Positions 34,901 to 46,465 of a DNA stretch of 64,000 nucleotides are shown in pieces. The translations under genes and the position numbers were made by a program. Origin of the DNA: Spirometra erinaceieuropaei (taxonomy: Eukaryota; Platyhelminthes; Cestoda; Diphyllobothriidea; Diphyllobothriidae); NCBI GenBank assembly GCA_902702965.1, contig CACRXP010000232.1:11711-75710 (forward strand), given 5' to 3'. The notes below the pieces were generated by a model. It did not search any database and was not told the origin of the DNA. It was given only the letters and a program-made list of their open reading frames with translations. The stretch's first letter is position 1, and each line of letters starts with the position of its first letter.

Positions 34901-36584
34901 AAAACAAGCAAAAGAACTGTTTTTGTCAAAACATAAGAAGCTAACTTGTTGTTTGTCAAAACACAATCGGCGTCTGATTAGCTGATTCTGAGTTTTTTAA
35001 AGGTACTTTTGACGGGGAGGAGGGATGCATGATTGCCCTTATTATTTCGAATAAATACAACAATCTGTAGACTTTGTAGATGCTCCTCAGCACCGCCGAA
35101 ATCTGCTTGATTTCAAAATACACGAATGTTTTAAAGGGCAGCAGGTAACGGATAGAAACCCATCTCCAATTCAGTACGGCGGCGTACTCTTTAGACGCTA
35201 ACACTGATCCACTCGTTTAGCATGCGGAAAATCAGTTTTTAGTAGCAGCGTGCATTAAGTGACAGCCCCGTGACACCAAAGAATGGGTATGACCGGGCAA
35301 GATACCATGCGTATCGTGGACTGAGCGCAATTTGACGACCTGATGCTGTTGAATCAGTCGTAGCTTATAAGCTATCATTTATTAGTCATAACAAATCCTG
35401 GGTTTGCGAACGAGAGGTATGAACCCGACTTTTTAAATTAGTGAATGTAGGATAGTCAAACCTTCCACCATCGTGCCACTTGCCTGTCGTCTTTATGGCT
35501 TTTGACCAAGTTATGCTAGAAAATCGTTCATCGACAGGGTTCCGCGATGCGCTCATCCCGTTTTAACTTGGGGATCAACCCTAGCCCTTCGCAAGCAATC
35601 AGCGCAATGCCCAATAATGCATGAGAATAAGGAAGTAACGACGAGGGCAAAGGAGACTGGGATGGCCGTTTCCGGTTTTTTAGTCGTCTGCAATGCTTGA
35701 GCTTCCAATCCGACGTCTTCGATAATCAGGCTTTACGTGCCTGTCCGTACTCCTTGTTGCATCATTTCTGCCGACTATGCGATCAACTGCGAGGAAACTA
35801 GACTGAGCATCATGACACAGCTGGATGCGCATATCCCGTAATCTGGCTGGCGAAAGCCATTACCAGAAACCGCCTATGCAAGCCACGGTCTATAGCAATG
35901 AGCCGAACGCTTGCAGTTGCATCAAACCACATCCCAATATCGATGAAACACGCGTCTCTGCGAGTTTAGCTAACGAGCGTTCTGGTAAAAGGATAACTCA
36001 AGCTTAATGCATGTTTATCGCACCCAGCACCTACCCGATATGAATAATATTATGCAACTGAATTCTCCACTTCGGTCGTCTGCCCCGTAGTGTATTAGAT
36101 CTTCACCTATTAATGAACGTTGCCGGAATTCTCTGCCTCCTCTATTGCCGTTTGACGCTTCAGGAACAATCAGATTCAGTGATATGCATAAAACCACACA
36201 ATGATATCAAAATATACTTATTCTCGAACTAGATAACAATAGCCAACGCGAGTTCCTTATATTCCGTTCTCTGGCACGTACAGACAAATACTGTCAGCTT
36301 TCTTTTAGCATTATTGTTCCTAGAAGTAAGTAACCCCGGTTATAAACCATTTCCTTGCCGTTTAAAGTGCTTGGACTTCCTGACGTGATTTTTTATCGTC
36401 AAATTCCAACACGATCTCCGTCCTATTTGATGCAGCTTTCAGCCATATTCTAGAATCTTCTAAATGCACACAGCATTTAATGCATGCATATTTCTCGCAC
36501 TCCGGTAATTCTCCCAACACGGAGCAAATTCAAGGTAAGTAATTCGACACCGCAGGACAGGAGTGTCGAACGATCTTGTCATTT
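31966..36584. other. Intergenic; one possible degenerate foldback arm near 32280
   Basis: GGTACATCTCGTGAAATTTT then CGCCGAAATTCTGAAATACG and TTGCTTAGATGGGTTG (32281-32355) resemble an eroded left arm of the foldback family. The rest is AT-rich with short motif-free frames. Confidence 0.4.
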
Positions 36585-36745
36585 GAGGAGAATGAATTGC
36601 TCACCGGATCGGGGGACTTTTCTGGCTGACGTTTCGAAGAGCTGGGGCTGCTCTCCATTGTCAAAGCGTCAAGTGAGAGCAGCCCCAGCTCTTCGAAACG
36701 TCAGCCAGAAAAGTCCCCCGATCCGGTGAGCAATTCATTCTCCTC
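36585..36745. repeat. Perfect palindrome: 71-bp arms, 19-bp loop, with the PLE terminal motif
   Basis: Arms 36585-36655 and 36675-36745 are exact reverse complements by eye. Each contains TCTGGCTGACGTTTCGAAGA or its complement, the motif also seen at PLE ends (590-770, 4246-5100, 61008-61990). The outward continuation GACCCGGATCTCTTACTTTT matches the CAACCCGGACCTCTCAACTT flank near 713. Confidence 0.9.
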
Positions 36746-37759
36746 AGATTACCGACCCGGATCTCTTACTTTTGCTAACCTGATCTTGTCATTACATCCG
36801 GTCAGAGTTCTCAGGGCTTTGTAAGATGAAGGAGATTTATGTACAGTATTCAACTACTGACCCCTCAGGTCGGCGTAAATGGTGACTTTGGGTATTCAGG
36901 TTCCTCTCAGTTCCACCGTTTGTTATTCACGCATTCATGAATCAGGCCTCGTTAGACATGGCTGGCACACTTACGACGTTACATAAACTAACGCTTTGTC
37001 TCGAGACTAACATAGTGTTCACCCACTTTCCCTGGTCAGCACGTTTATGCATCTGAGTGTATGAAATGGTTTTGTGTATTGCGCGACATGCAGGATGTTT
37101 CCTGACAAGAGAATACGACGTATCCATAAGGTTTGTGAAGGCTTACCAAAAGTTAGATCGCGGCCCTACTGTTTTATTTTAGAATCATCTTAATTTACAA
37201 CCAGACGAACTTTAGAGTTCATATTGTTTTGATAATAACTGCGTTCCGCACAATATTACGCCAATTTTATTTGTAAAGAAAAAGGAGAAATTCAAGGTTT
37301 TCTGCGACCTCCTCTTGCGGAAAGTTGGTCTTAATGCAGTTTTGCGCGGCTAATACTCTTTTTTTTAGCCCTCAGGACATTAGATATGGTTGCTGTCGCC
37401 TCTCATGTGCTCGCAAATAAACCCACTTAAGGAGTGTGTCCTAGCGACTAATTGCAGGATGAGAGGAGCGCCGCTAAATGAGAATTGAGCTAAGACCTTC
37501 CGGTCCTCAAGTGTGCTTTTATGGACTCCTCTTGAAGGCGTTTCAGAAACCCCGAGACAGGTGGAATCCGGGCGGCGATAATGCTCCGTCCACAGACGCT
37601 GTCTGGCCGCACTGACGCGTCCGCAGGCGGCATGCCATTGGCTGAGACCTCGTGACGAATTGGTCAGTCGGCTGCCACGCCTCCAGTGACAACCACTACA
37701 CGCGCGCACGACCGCTCGCTCGCACAGCTGGGCGCCCGCCACAGTCACACAGGGCAGGC
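36746..37759. other. 5' flank of the channel gene
   Basis: AT-rich DNA gives way to GC-rich sequence over the last 250 bp before the exon 1 ATG. The reading frame stays open upstream to 37652, so a different start or an upstream exon cannot be excluded. No clear TATA box. Confidence 0.4.
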
Positions 37760-38305
37760 ATGAGCTTCTACTCCAAGGTCTTCAGTCAGAGCTCGTTGGT
37801 GCCGTTGGCGAAAATCGCCAGCGCACGGACTCGCACTCAACGCATCATCTGGGTCACCATCACAGCTGCCATGTTCATGGGTCTGTGCATCTGCATAACG
37901 CTGGTGACACTGCAGTACTCCAAACACCAGACTGTCTTCCAGCTGGACTACTCGGGTCGTCACACGGTCTACGACCAGACTCCCGGCATCACTATCTGCC
38001 CCGAGGGCAAGGAGATGCTGCGTCTGTTTAAGCACGCCTCAAAGGCCAACGGCTGGCCGGAGACGAATGTCATTCCGCCCTGGGAGTATCCACCCATTAC
38101 TGTGGCGTTGTTGAAGCTGATAGCGGACGCAACGCAAGAGCCCCCGGGGGTCATCGGTCACCATCTGCCGCGGGGAAAGTTAAAGTGGGACACCTGGCAG
38201 ACGGCGAAGTCGCCCATTTATCGCAGATTGCACAACTTTTCGGTGCAATTTCGAGTTAAACCGGCGCACTTGGAGGCCGCCTATCAGATTTTTGTTTTAG
38301 AGCAG
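37760..38305 (+). CDS. DEG/ENaC-family sodium channel, exon 1 (N-terminus, TM1, start of extracellular domain)
   Basis: The exon encodes 182 residues from ATG at 37760 to a canonical donor CAG|GTACGT at 38305/38306, phase 0. Residues 1-28 are a basic cytoplasmic N-terminus; about 29-52 form TM1 (WVTITAAMFMGLCICITLVT); residues 74-80 TPGITIC are the post-TM1 signature of DEG/ENaC subunits (usually FPAVTIC). The start of the extracellular domain follows. These channels are trimers of two-TM subunits with intracellular ends, passing Na+ at the plasma membrane, and may be gated by peptides, acid or mechanical force; which applies here cannot be told. The His-Gly gating motif usually found before TM1 is not evident; SSLVPLAKIA sits near the expected place. 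ATG 37760 is chosen because the family-like N-terminus starts there. Confidence 0.9.
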
Positions 38306-38434
38306 GTACGTTTTTCGCTAAACCAGGTAGCTGTGCGTACGCTTTATTGAGAACTGGTGTGGAAGACCTTTTCCCACTTCTTCTGTTGTGAGCAAAAGAC
38401 CCGTGGCACTCCACATGTAGGTAAGGACTAACTA

Positions 38435-39424
38435 CAGTAGGTGGGCTAACTCATGAAATGTCAACCGAAATTCCGAAATGCGTTTCAGTTTCCAAAACAT
38501 TACTAAGTAGCCTTGTGAAACTAATAATCATGCAGCATAATTCTATAATATTTCAGTTACCATAGGGCGCCGGATTTCGAATGAACTTCCTTTCGGTTAA
38601 ATGCTGAAAATATATTCTGTAAAAAATGGCTACTTACGAGGCATGCATTTTTCTCATCGATTTTCGATGCCCTTAGAAGTCTAGTTATATTTTATGGAAA
38701 ATATGCATAAACTACTCCTTCTTTTGCTCACTCGGTAGAAAAATAAGTGTTTTTCTAATATTATACTCGAAGGAAGGGTAATATTTGGATTTCAAAAACT
38801 TTTCCATTCCCGAGTAATTTTGAACCTGCTCTACCGTCACATTTGGATTCAGGGTTTCAAAACTACAAGCCGTATAGGTTCCGCCTACGGAAAACCCCAC
38901 ATTTCTCTGCGGTAATAAAGGGGAAAATACAGAGTTAATAAAATTCAACAATGGATTTGATCCATATTGGTAACTTTACAAGCCTCATTGCCTAATGCAG
39001 GGACAGGACGATTTATAGACGGTAATCTCACGGAATTTAGAAGTTTCACAATTAGAAACGTCTATAAAACCGAATCTTGTACCTCCTTCGAATATAAAAT
39101 TAAACGTAAACGTAATTTTCTACCGAATGAGCAAGATAATGAACATTTCAATGCATGTTTTCCATGAAATATAATTGGACATTTAGGGACATCGAAAATC
39201 AATGAGAAAAATCTATTCTATTTAAGTAGTCATTTTTACAGGATATAATTTTTGCATGCAGTCGAAAGAAGATTCATTCGAAAGCCGGCAGCCTGAGGTA
39301 AGTGAAATGTTATAGAATTGTGCCGCATAATTACTAGGTTTACATCCCTACTAAATTTATCATTTCCAAACGAAAACGCATTTCGGGATTTCTGTTGGCA
39401 TTTCATGAGTTAGCTCACCTAGTG
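38435..39424. mobile_element. Foldback element, subfamily A, complete (990 bp), inside the channel intron
   Basis: It starts CAGTAGGTGGGCTAACTCAT after TA (38433-38434) and ends TTAGCTCACCTAGTG before TA (39425-39426). The arms are inverted: ATTCCGAAATGCGTTTCAG on the left, AACGCATTTCGGGATTTC on the right. It starts only 129 bp downstream of the exon 1 donor. Confidence 0.92.
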
Positions 39425-39426
39425 TA

Positions 39427-41622
39427 CGTTATAAATATATCTGAGACTAAAGTATTTGCTGCAATGGGGAAAAACCGAAACCGGCTGTTATTTTTGAAGC
39501 TTAACCAAGGGGAAGTCTAGGCAGATAAAAATGAATTTTCCATTTTCTGTTTACTGCTTATCAGATACGTGGAAATACATTTTGTAAAATAACATCTGTT
39601 AACTGCAGTAATTACTGTGTAATAACAGTAGACTCGATTGCCTTGATGGTTGCCAATTTTTTCCTCACAAGGAGACTCCTGTGCTATTCTCAAATTAATG
39701 CTGTGACCGGTACACCTTCCACTCATTGATCGCGCACTTAGCATGAACGCTGTTTGGAGGACTAACTGATTTCGCTGACTTCTGCGAGTACTTTATTTAG
39801 TCCTGGTTAAATGGAATCTTAATTAAACAAAATTTCATAGAAAGGGTGGAAACCTTAAACCTAGCGCAAATTCTGTATTAAGGGAATTGTAAATAATGGA
39901 TAGACATACATAACTGCATTAGTATTTATATTTGAATGGATTCAATAGGATTGGATAAGGATGTAAATTTCGGATTGAAACCCGCAAGAAGACGTGAGCA
40001 GGTGTTTGCGGCTGCATGCTTTCATTTTTTGGGTTAACACTCGTTAATGTTAACGCATGTGTGGGTTCTGTTTAATGCCGAGTCAAAAGATTGCACATAA
40101 AGCAAGTAACGCAGGCGCCTGAGCTTCCGTTTTCATACAAAGAACCGCCGAAATCAAGGTTAAAATTTCTCATCACGTTTCGTAAAATTTGCCCAAAAAT
40201 ATTTTATATTGTATAACGTGAGACGTTTTGCCCCGGATAGACGCCAGGTTAAAATGACGTTGCGCCAACCCCCCTAAACCGTTCCTCAGATAGGGAGCGG
40301 TACGCTGGAACGCCAAAGCTTCAATATGACACCTCTCTAGCGTCGAGTCTTTTTGATTTAGTTGAACATACACCAGCCACAAAATAGTAGGTATCAGTTC
40401 ACTTCGTCTTAAAGAGAAATTGGAAGACGTGTGCTTAAATATCAAGATTGAACTCTTATTCAAACTGAGGAGAATACGCATGCGATTTTGCACTATTGAG
40501 CGGGTTAAGCCGCCAGTAACGAGCTTTTTTGCAACGAAGAAAACGAATCTTCATGAAAAAGGGGACACTGTCATTTTTTCCGATGGTTTCCTTCTGCTTG
40601 GGTGTAAAAAGTGCATGCCAACGCCTGACAAAGGCAACTTTTTGAAAAGAAATTTTGACAAGTACTGCGTTTTCGGAACGTTGTCATACTATGTATGACT
40701 GGGCGCCTTAGTTTTGATCGTGTCATATAACCCTGTGTTAGAGCGAAAGTGTTTTGTGCCCATCCTAAGTCTCTAATTACCGGACACAGGGTGATTTCTA
40801 GTGTGCCTCATTGACAATGCCAATAATTATCGAGTGCTGGAAATCTTGCCGTTAGCAAAGTGTAATAAAAATTTGCCGGAAATACGGTTATCGTAAAATA
40901 AAAAATAGCTTCCTCGCCTTCACAACGCGGGTTATTGGGATTAATTTAATCCTCCGTTTACCTCGGTTACGTAATCTGCATATTTCATAGAAAGGGAACT
41001 CCGTTTGCTGTAATAAAGAATATAAAACCCAGATTTCTGCATTTATTATTTTTCCACAGTAGACTTTAAGTTCTCAGCAGGAAAGGATTGTTAGGCGTGC
41101 AATAAAAGCAATGACCGCGGTAGGCTGAAGTCCGAATTTGAACGCAGAATGGCGTGTGCGCTGGCGAGAGTGTTATGCCTATAGACATTATATAGTTCTC
41201 CGATCGGCTTTGCCTTGGCATAAAGACGACTATAAAGACATTCAGAGTACATTGGTATGAGAAGTGTTCGGTCTCATGTAATTAGCATTCGGAGTTTCCG
41301 TTAGGATGAAGCGGAATCCTAATTAAAAGCCTCTCGAAATGCATCGGTTTTTATGTCGTTTGGTGTTTGCTGGCAGTGAGAGGGGGGCGGTTGGGGATTT
41401 ATTTTCACCTAATCAGTTTTCTGTAAACAATAGCCTCAGGATAGTTTGTCTGAACATTTGACGTTTTTGTATCTGCCTATTCTTACGGAATGGACTTTGC
41501 CTCGACACGAGACACGCAACTGTGTCATCATGCACTTGCGGAAGTCCACTGTCACGACCACAGGATCCTGTAACTACTGCAAAATCTGCGCAGCTCACTA
41601 CTTTTTGATAAAAGATTCCACG
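39427..41622. other. Intronic, nothing recognised
   Basis: Short motif-free frames. No repeats of the window's main families seen. Confidence 0.5.
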
Positions 41623-42066
41623 GCAAATCCGAACTAACAGGCGAATAACGCCATTGCTCCAATCATAGTGCGTCCTTCTTCAAAAGTACTTCCTTGAAAG
41701 CGCCGCTTTGTTCCTTTTCAAAGGCAGGCAAGGACTTCTTGGAGGCGATCGTTCCTAGTTCCTGTGTGGCAGGTCGTATTATTACTGAATTGCAATCAAG
41801 AGCTGCCTGGGAAGTTGTTTTGACATGTCCATAACGTGCATTCACGTGGGTTAGTCATACAGCCTTATACAGCCTCATCTTACAGATTTCCTTTCTGAGT
41901 TAGGGTATCTGTCGCATTTTTTACGATGTCTTCGCTTAGGGCATTTTGTATCAAAGCACTTGTCACATAGGCTAGCAATGACGTCAAGTCAACGAACTTA
42001 ATGACTTTGCTATATGGAGTACTCAGATCTTCTACGTTTTTGAAACCCTGCCGTCCAAACTGCTGG
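41623..42066 (-). other. Source copy of the captured 444-bp segment, with short open frames
   Basis: On the - strand this carries a frame (41880-42146) containing STPYSKVIKFVDLTSLLAYV and ALIQNALSEDIVKNATDTL, ending at a stop, and a second (41663-41845) starting MNARYGHVKTTSQAALDC. A near-identical inverted copy is at 42769-43212. The first frame has an amphipathic-helix-like stretch but I recognise no family. It may be part of an exon of a lost or nested gene, or simply repeat DNA. It extends past the repeated block only at its 5' end (to 42146). Confidence 0.6.
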
Positions 42067-42301
42067 CTTTTAGCTGATGTCCAGCAAAATGATTTGCTTA
42101 TTGACATCGATAAGAAAAATGAGTGTTTAAGACAAAAAATGTGCAACGATTGTTAAGAAAAAAAGCTAGTAATCTATCCACACTTTCCTCAGAGCCTACG
42201 CAACATATATCCAGAACAGCATATTTACTCGATAAATATCCAAAGGCGGCGGACGTGAGACAGTTGTTAGTTTGGATTTCGTTTGTTTAGGGTATGCTTT
42301 A

Positions 42302-43255
42302 CAGTAAGTGACCGATCTCATGAAATGTTGTCTGAGATTCTGAAACGCGTTTTCGATTGGGAAGGTTAACTTGGGCGCGGTTGTATTACTGATTATCGTG
42401 CATCATAATCCTGTAATATTTAGAACTTTGCAGGAGGATAGCTGTTGAATTTATTGCCTTTTAATATCCTGTAGAAACTAGGCCTGTTACAAAATGAGTA
42501 CTTAAATATCATGCATTTTCCCTATGTATTTTCGATGGTCTTGCAAAGTCAAGTAAATTTTGTAGAAACTACGAAAAGAAACATGCTTTCTTTCGGTCGT
42601 CTGGTAGAGACTCACGCCGTCTTTGTATTTATACTCGAAAAAGGATTATTATAATTACACTCTTTTTTTCGAGTTTAAAATATAACGATGGCGTGAGTCT
42701 CTACCAGACGACCGAAAGAAAGCATGTTTCTTTTCGTAGTTTCTACAAAGTATATTTGAATTTGCAAGCCAGCAGTTTGGACGGCAGGGTTTCAAAAACG
42801 TAGAAGATCTGAGTACTCCATATAGCAAAGTCATTAAGTTCGTTGACTTGACGTCATTGCTAGCCTATGTGACAAGTGCTTTGATACAAAATGCCCTAAG
42901 CGAAGACATCGTAAAAAATGCGACAGATACCCTAACTCAGAAAGGAAATCTGTAAGATGAGGCTGTATAAGGCTGTATGACTAACCCACGTGAATGCACG
43001 TTATGGACATGTCAAAACAACTTCCCAGGCAGCTCTTGATTGCAATTCAGTAATAATACGACCTGCCACACAGGAACTAGGAACGATCGCCTCCAAGAAG
43101 TCCTTGCCTGCCTTTGAAAAGGAACAAAGTGGCGCTTTCAAGGAAGTATATGTGAAGAATGACGCACTATGCCTGGAACAAGGACGTTATTCGCCTGTTA
43201 GTTCGGATTTGCACTGGAATCTAAGTAATTATTTCATGAGATCGACCTGTCACTG
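42302..43255. mobile_element. Foldback element, subfamily B, carrying a captured 444-bp passenger
   Basis: It starts CAGTAAGTGACCGATCTCAT after TA (42300-42301) and ends TTTCATGAGATCGACCTGTC plus ACTG before TA (43256-43257). The left arm and its fold-back partner occupy 42302-42768, including an internal hairpin whose arms (about 42540-42620 and 42690-42768) share GTCTGGTAGAGACTCACGCC. Instead of the rest of the right arm, 42769-43212 holds sequence inverted and nearly identical to 41623-42066, followed by about 43 bp with the right terminus. The passenger is therefore inside the TA-bounded unit. Confidence 0.8.
42769..43212 (+). repeat. Captured passenger (inverted copy of 41623-42066)
   Basis: CCAGCAGTTTGGACGGCAGG at the start is the reverse complement of the end of the left copy, and GCCTGTTAGTTCGGATTTGC at the end corresponds to its beginning. 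The encoded peptides are identical for the first 50-plus residues of MNARYGHVKTTSQ; differences cluster in the last 70 bp (GTATATGTGAAGAATGACG versus GTACTTTTGAAGAAGGACG). Confidence 0.88.
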
Positions 43256-43829
43256 TACTTGTTTCCTAGTAAACATTGCTTAAAGAACGGAAGGAACTGT
43301 CAGAAAAGATCGTTGGAATAGAAACTGCATTTTTTTGTACTTTGGAACTAGTATCAAATCCGTTGCCAGAATATTCGGTCAGATAAATCTGGCAGACAAA
43401 CGGGGGATACAGTACTTGTAGAAAGCATTTGCAGCGTAACTGCCAGCTTACTGAAATTGGCATTTTACTAATCCACCACAGCTTGTTCATCTTAGCAGAA
43501 CGATGTTCCAAACTTTTTGTGGGAGGTCACTGCGTCAGTTTACGAAGCGCGGTCCGATAAGGCATGACTCTAATGACTCGCGATCCACACAATAGACACC
43601 TGCGTCACGATCCTGTCCGTGACTGCTCCCCAACAATCAAAGCTCAGCTTGAGATTCGGTCCTATGTCTCTCCATTGCTAATGCATATTCGGTCATTTGT
43701 ATCACGCAATGTCCTAGTTTTTAGAAGACTAGCTAGTAAGCATATGTCTGCTTTCGATAAATTCTCGCCATGCCACTGCATTTATAGAGGAACAGGATGT
43801 GGTTCAAAACATGTCAGCGATTAATGCAA

Positions 43830-44218
43830 TCAATTAAGGTTCGTTTCAGATAACAGGTGGAATGAGAGCGGAAGGATGCAGAGGGTTGCACTCAGCAAGT
43901 GCGGAACCTGAACGAGGTTCTTTTGCGCGCACAAGGCTGTCTTTCCTAACCTGATGGCAGTCGCGTCTGCTATTTCTAGCAGACACTGACTCAGTGGCTT
44001 AGGGTAGCTCGAGGGAACCCTGAAAATCACACGAAAATCTTTGCTGGGGCCCGTACAATGCTCGTAACGAAGGGTATGCGCGAGAATAACACTGTTCTCC
44101 TAGTTTCGCCATTTCCTAGTAATGTCGGGAAGTATTCTCGTATTCGTCTGGATAGTCGCCAACTCGTACGAACAACACAACCTGCTCCATAGGAGCAAGT
44201 GAGGGAATAGGTGTGCAT
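43830..44218 (-). pseudogene. Penelope-like element GIY-YIG endonuclease fragment (second lineage)
   Basis: From 44218 on the - strand: HTYSLTCSYGAGCVVRTSWR, LSRRIREYFPTLLGNGETRR, then a frame step and IFRVPSSYPKPLSQCLLEIA, DATAIRLGKTALCAQKNLVQ. This is the PLE GIY-YIG pattern (YxCxCGAxYIGRTxRRLxxRI...LLEIAEAxAIRxxxPxLCxQK). The Tyr-Ile-Gly at the start of the core is changed to CVV. Only the endonuclease is present. It lies antisense in the channel intron. Confidence 0.82.
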
Positions 44219-44924
44219 TGAGGTGGTTAGGGGTGGAGGCCTACCCTTGCCTTCTAGGCGTAAAATAGGGTTAGCAGAGAATAATATTCGAAGCTTTGCT
44301 GCTGGGAAGGTTCATGTGATAACTTGATCAAGGCGTTTTCTTAGGCGTTTTCTAGCAGCATTTCATCGAAAAGGGACTTTGAGAAACAGAATTTTCTCTT
44401 CGAGTTCTTCCGGCCTTTCGGCGATATTCGCTGCCATAAATCTGTCAGAGTGTCCATTTTCGAGAAGCAAGTCCTGAATATGTCTACATTACCCCCCCCC
44501 TCGGCGTCGTCTGTCGAGATTTTTCCAGCTCACTGCCCCAAGCGCCGGACTAGATTTATTTCATGTTAGAAAAATACGAAACTGCCAAAGTTCACGTGCG
44601 GTCCAGACCAAGTTTTCTTCCGGTGGGCCCTCATTTGAATGACATCATCAGGTCTCCTGTCTAAAAAGACATCTAAGAAAGGGAGCAAACCAGCCATTTC
44701 TATCTTCCACGCGAACATGATTGAGAGATGCACCTGATTTGCGGAATTTAAGATGGTATCTACGCTGATTTATGCGGTGCCAATTTCAAGCGTGCATCAA
44801 GGAAACGACCGTAATGTTTGAGCTTATTCAAATTCCGGTCGAAATGACCTCTAAACAGGGCAGTAGAAGGGCAACGCCTGTAACATGGGCCGCTTTGAGC
44901 CAACGCCCAGTGGAATTAGAATAA

Positions 44925-45100
44925 GGTTTAAGGTAAGGATTAGATCAGTGACTAGGTTTGAGCCTAGACATAAAGATAATTTTTAGGTAAGTCGATATCA
45001 AGCTTGAGGCCAAGGTAGGAAATAGAAGCTATTGCAGAGTAAATGTTAGGTTTATGGTAAGGGTCAAGATTAGGGAAACGGTTTAGTTCTGTCCTAGGGT
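44925..45100. repeat. Degenerate telomere-like (TTAGGG-related) tract
   Basis: GGTTTAAGGTAAGGATTAGA, GTTAGGTTTATGGTAAGGGT and AAGATTAGGGAAACGG recur in one orientation. Confidence 0.45.
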
Positions 45101-45239
45101 CATTTCTGGAGCTACGACATGAGGAGATTTTGTCCTTTCAGGACACCTTGATTACCTGGGCAGGCGCACCTATTCCTATGTCTTCTTTAGAAGTCCTTCC
45201 TACCGACATTTCTGCAGCTTACCCATAAACACATCGGCT

Positions 45240-45330
45240 AGTCTTGAAGAAGGAGACACGATCGCCGGGGCAAGCGCTTTATTAGCCTGACGTTTCGGAC
45301 ATCGGCTGGTAGAACTCGAAGAGGCGTACA
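45240..45330 (-). repeat. PLE terminal motif, solitary copy
   Basis: AAGAAGGAGACACGATCGCC, then CTTTATTAGCCTGACGTTTC and GGACATCGGC. The same order (AxAAGxGACAxxATCGC...TTTATTAGCCTGAxGxTTCGGA) flanks the PLE at 61008-61990. No coding remnant is attached. Confidence 0.6.
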
Positions 45331-46465
45331 TACTTTGTTCGATACGACATGGGATCCGGTGTGCGAATGTAGGCGCTTCCGGTCGTGGCAGTAGATATTT
45401 CCATCTCACTACCCAGCGTATGATGGGTCCTTCTGGTCTATTCGTTATTCTAAATTCGTTTTCATTCCGGCCCTAGTGATCACTTTGCGGCCTCATTCGA
45501 TTAAACGTTTGTGTTAGAGGGACTAGAGAAAAAACCTGCTCACTGTTTTATGCAGATCATCGTACGTTCTGTTTATTACTGAAGTAATTCTGGTTCAGTG
45601 ACGGATTTCAAAAGGAAAGCAATTGTATCGTGTTCTCTGGTTGGTCAAAGAAAACAAGAATTACTCAAACGACATGTGACTACTTCAGCCAGCGGACAAG
45701 CCAAGAGTAACGAAGTTATTGAAAAGAAGTGGGTTTTTCCTCTTCATCATGAGCTCTGTTCGTCTGAAGTTTCGAATTTCTACATGAAATTTTTTCATAG
45801 ATGCAACGACAAAACAATGTCTTGTATGGTTCTGTAAAACAGGTATTAAGTAATTCTATTGTGAGATTTTTTATCCGACGCATAATTGGTTCTGTTCAAT
45901 CAAGACAAATAAAACCTGCTCGCACAAACTATGGTATATAAATTTGGAAGTTTTTGCTTACATACTGCTGCCAAGTCCGTCCTATTATGGTTGATTTATG
46001 GGTCTTTTAACGTCTTTGGCCATAAAAAAGCATTTCTCCGGAGGTAAGCGACGTAGGTTGCTTTATAACAGTCCACAACAAAATAAATTTTATTGGAATT
46101 TAAGTCACTCTGCCGCATGACATGCTATGACAAAATCTCTCTAAAGTTGAAGTTGCCGGTTATTTTGCAAGGTGAGAATCACGATGAGTTCCTCTGAATT
46201 TTGCCGTCCACATTTAAGCAGTTTGTTTTTTTCAATTTAACCATTTTCCAACTTCTTAGCGCGCGCATTTGAGAAGTCGCTGCCCTAATAAAGTAAATGC
46301 TTGACGTAGTAAAGTGGTTTGGGACTGCGAATAGTGCATGTCGCCAGTATTTGAGTTCTAAACTTTCGCACTCAAGGCCCAAGAATTCACTGAAAATCTT
46401 CATCTTACATTGTTCAAGTATGTCCAGAATCCTCATAGGATGTTTATATTTCCGCTCGCTAACAG

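Larger units (their letters stand above)
38306..46465 (+). other. Intron of the DEG/ENaC-like gene (8160 bp), rich in mobile elements
   Basis: The donor is CAG|GTACGT. The acceptor is TTTATATTTCCGCTCGCTAA followed by CAG|GTCCCACAC, with a good pyrimidine tract. Both borders are phase 0. The intron contains a complete foldback element (38435-39424), a foldback copy carrying captured sequence (42302-43255) next to its source (41623-42066), a PLE endonuclease remnant (43830-44218), a telomere-like tract (44925-45100) and a PLE terminal motif (45240-45330). A further small exon inside the intron cannot be ruled out, but the two exons join without a frame break. Confidence 0.8.
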
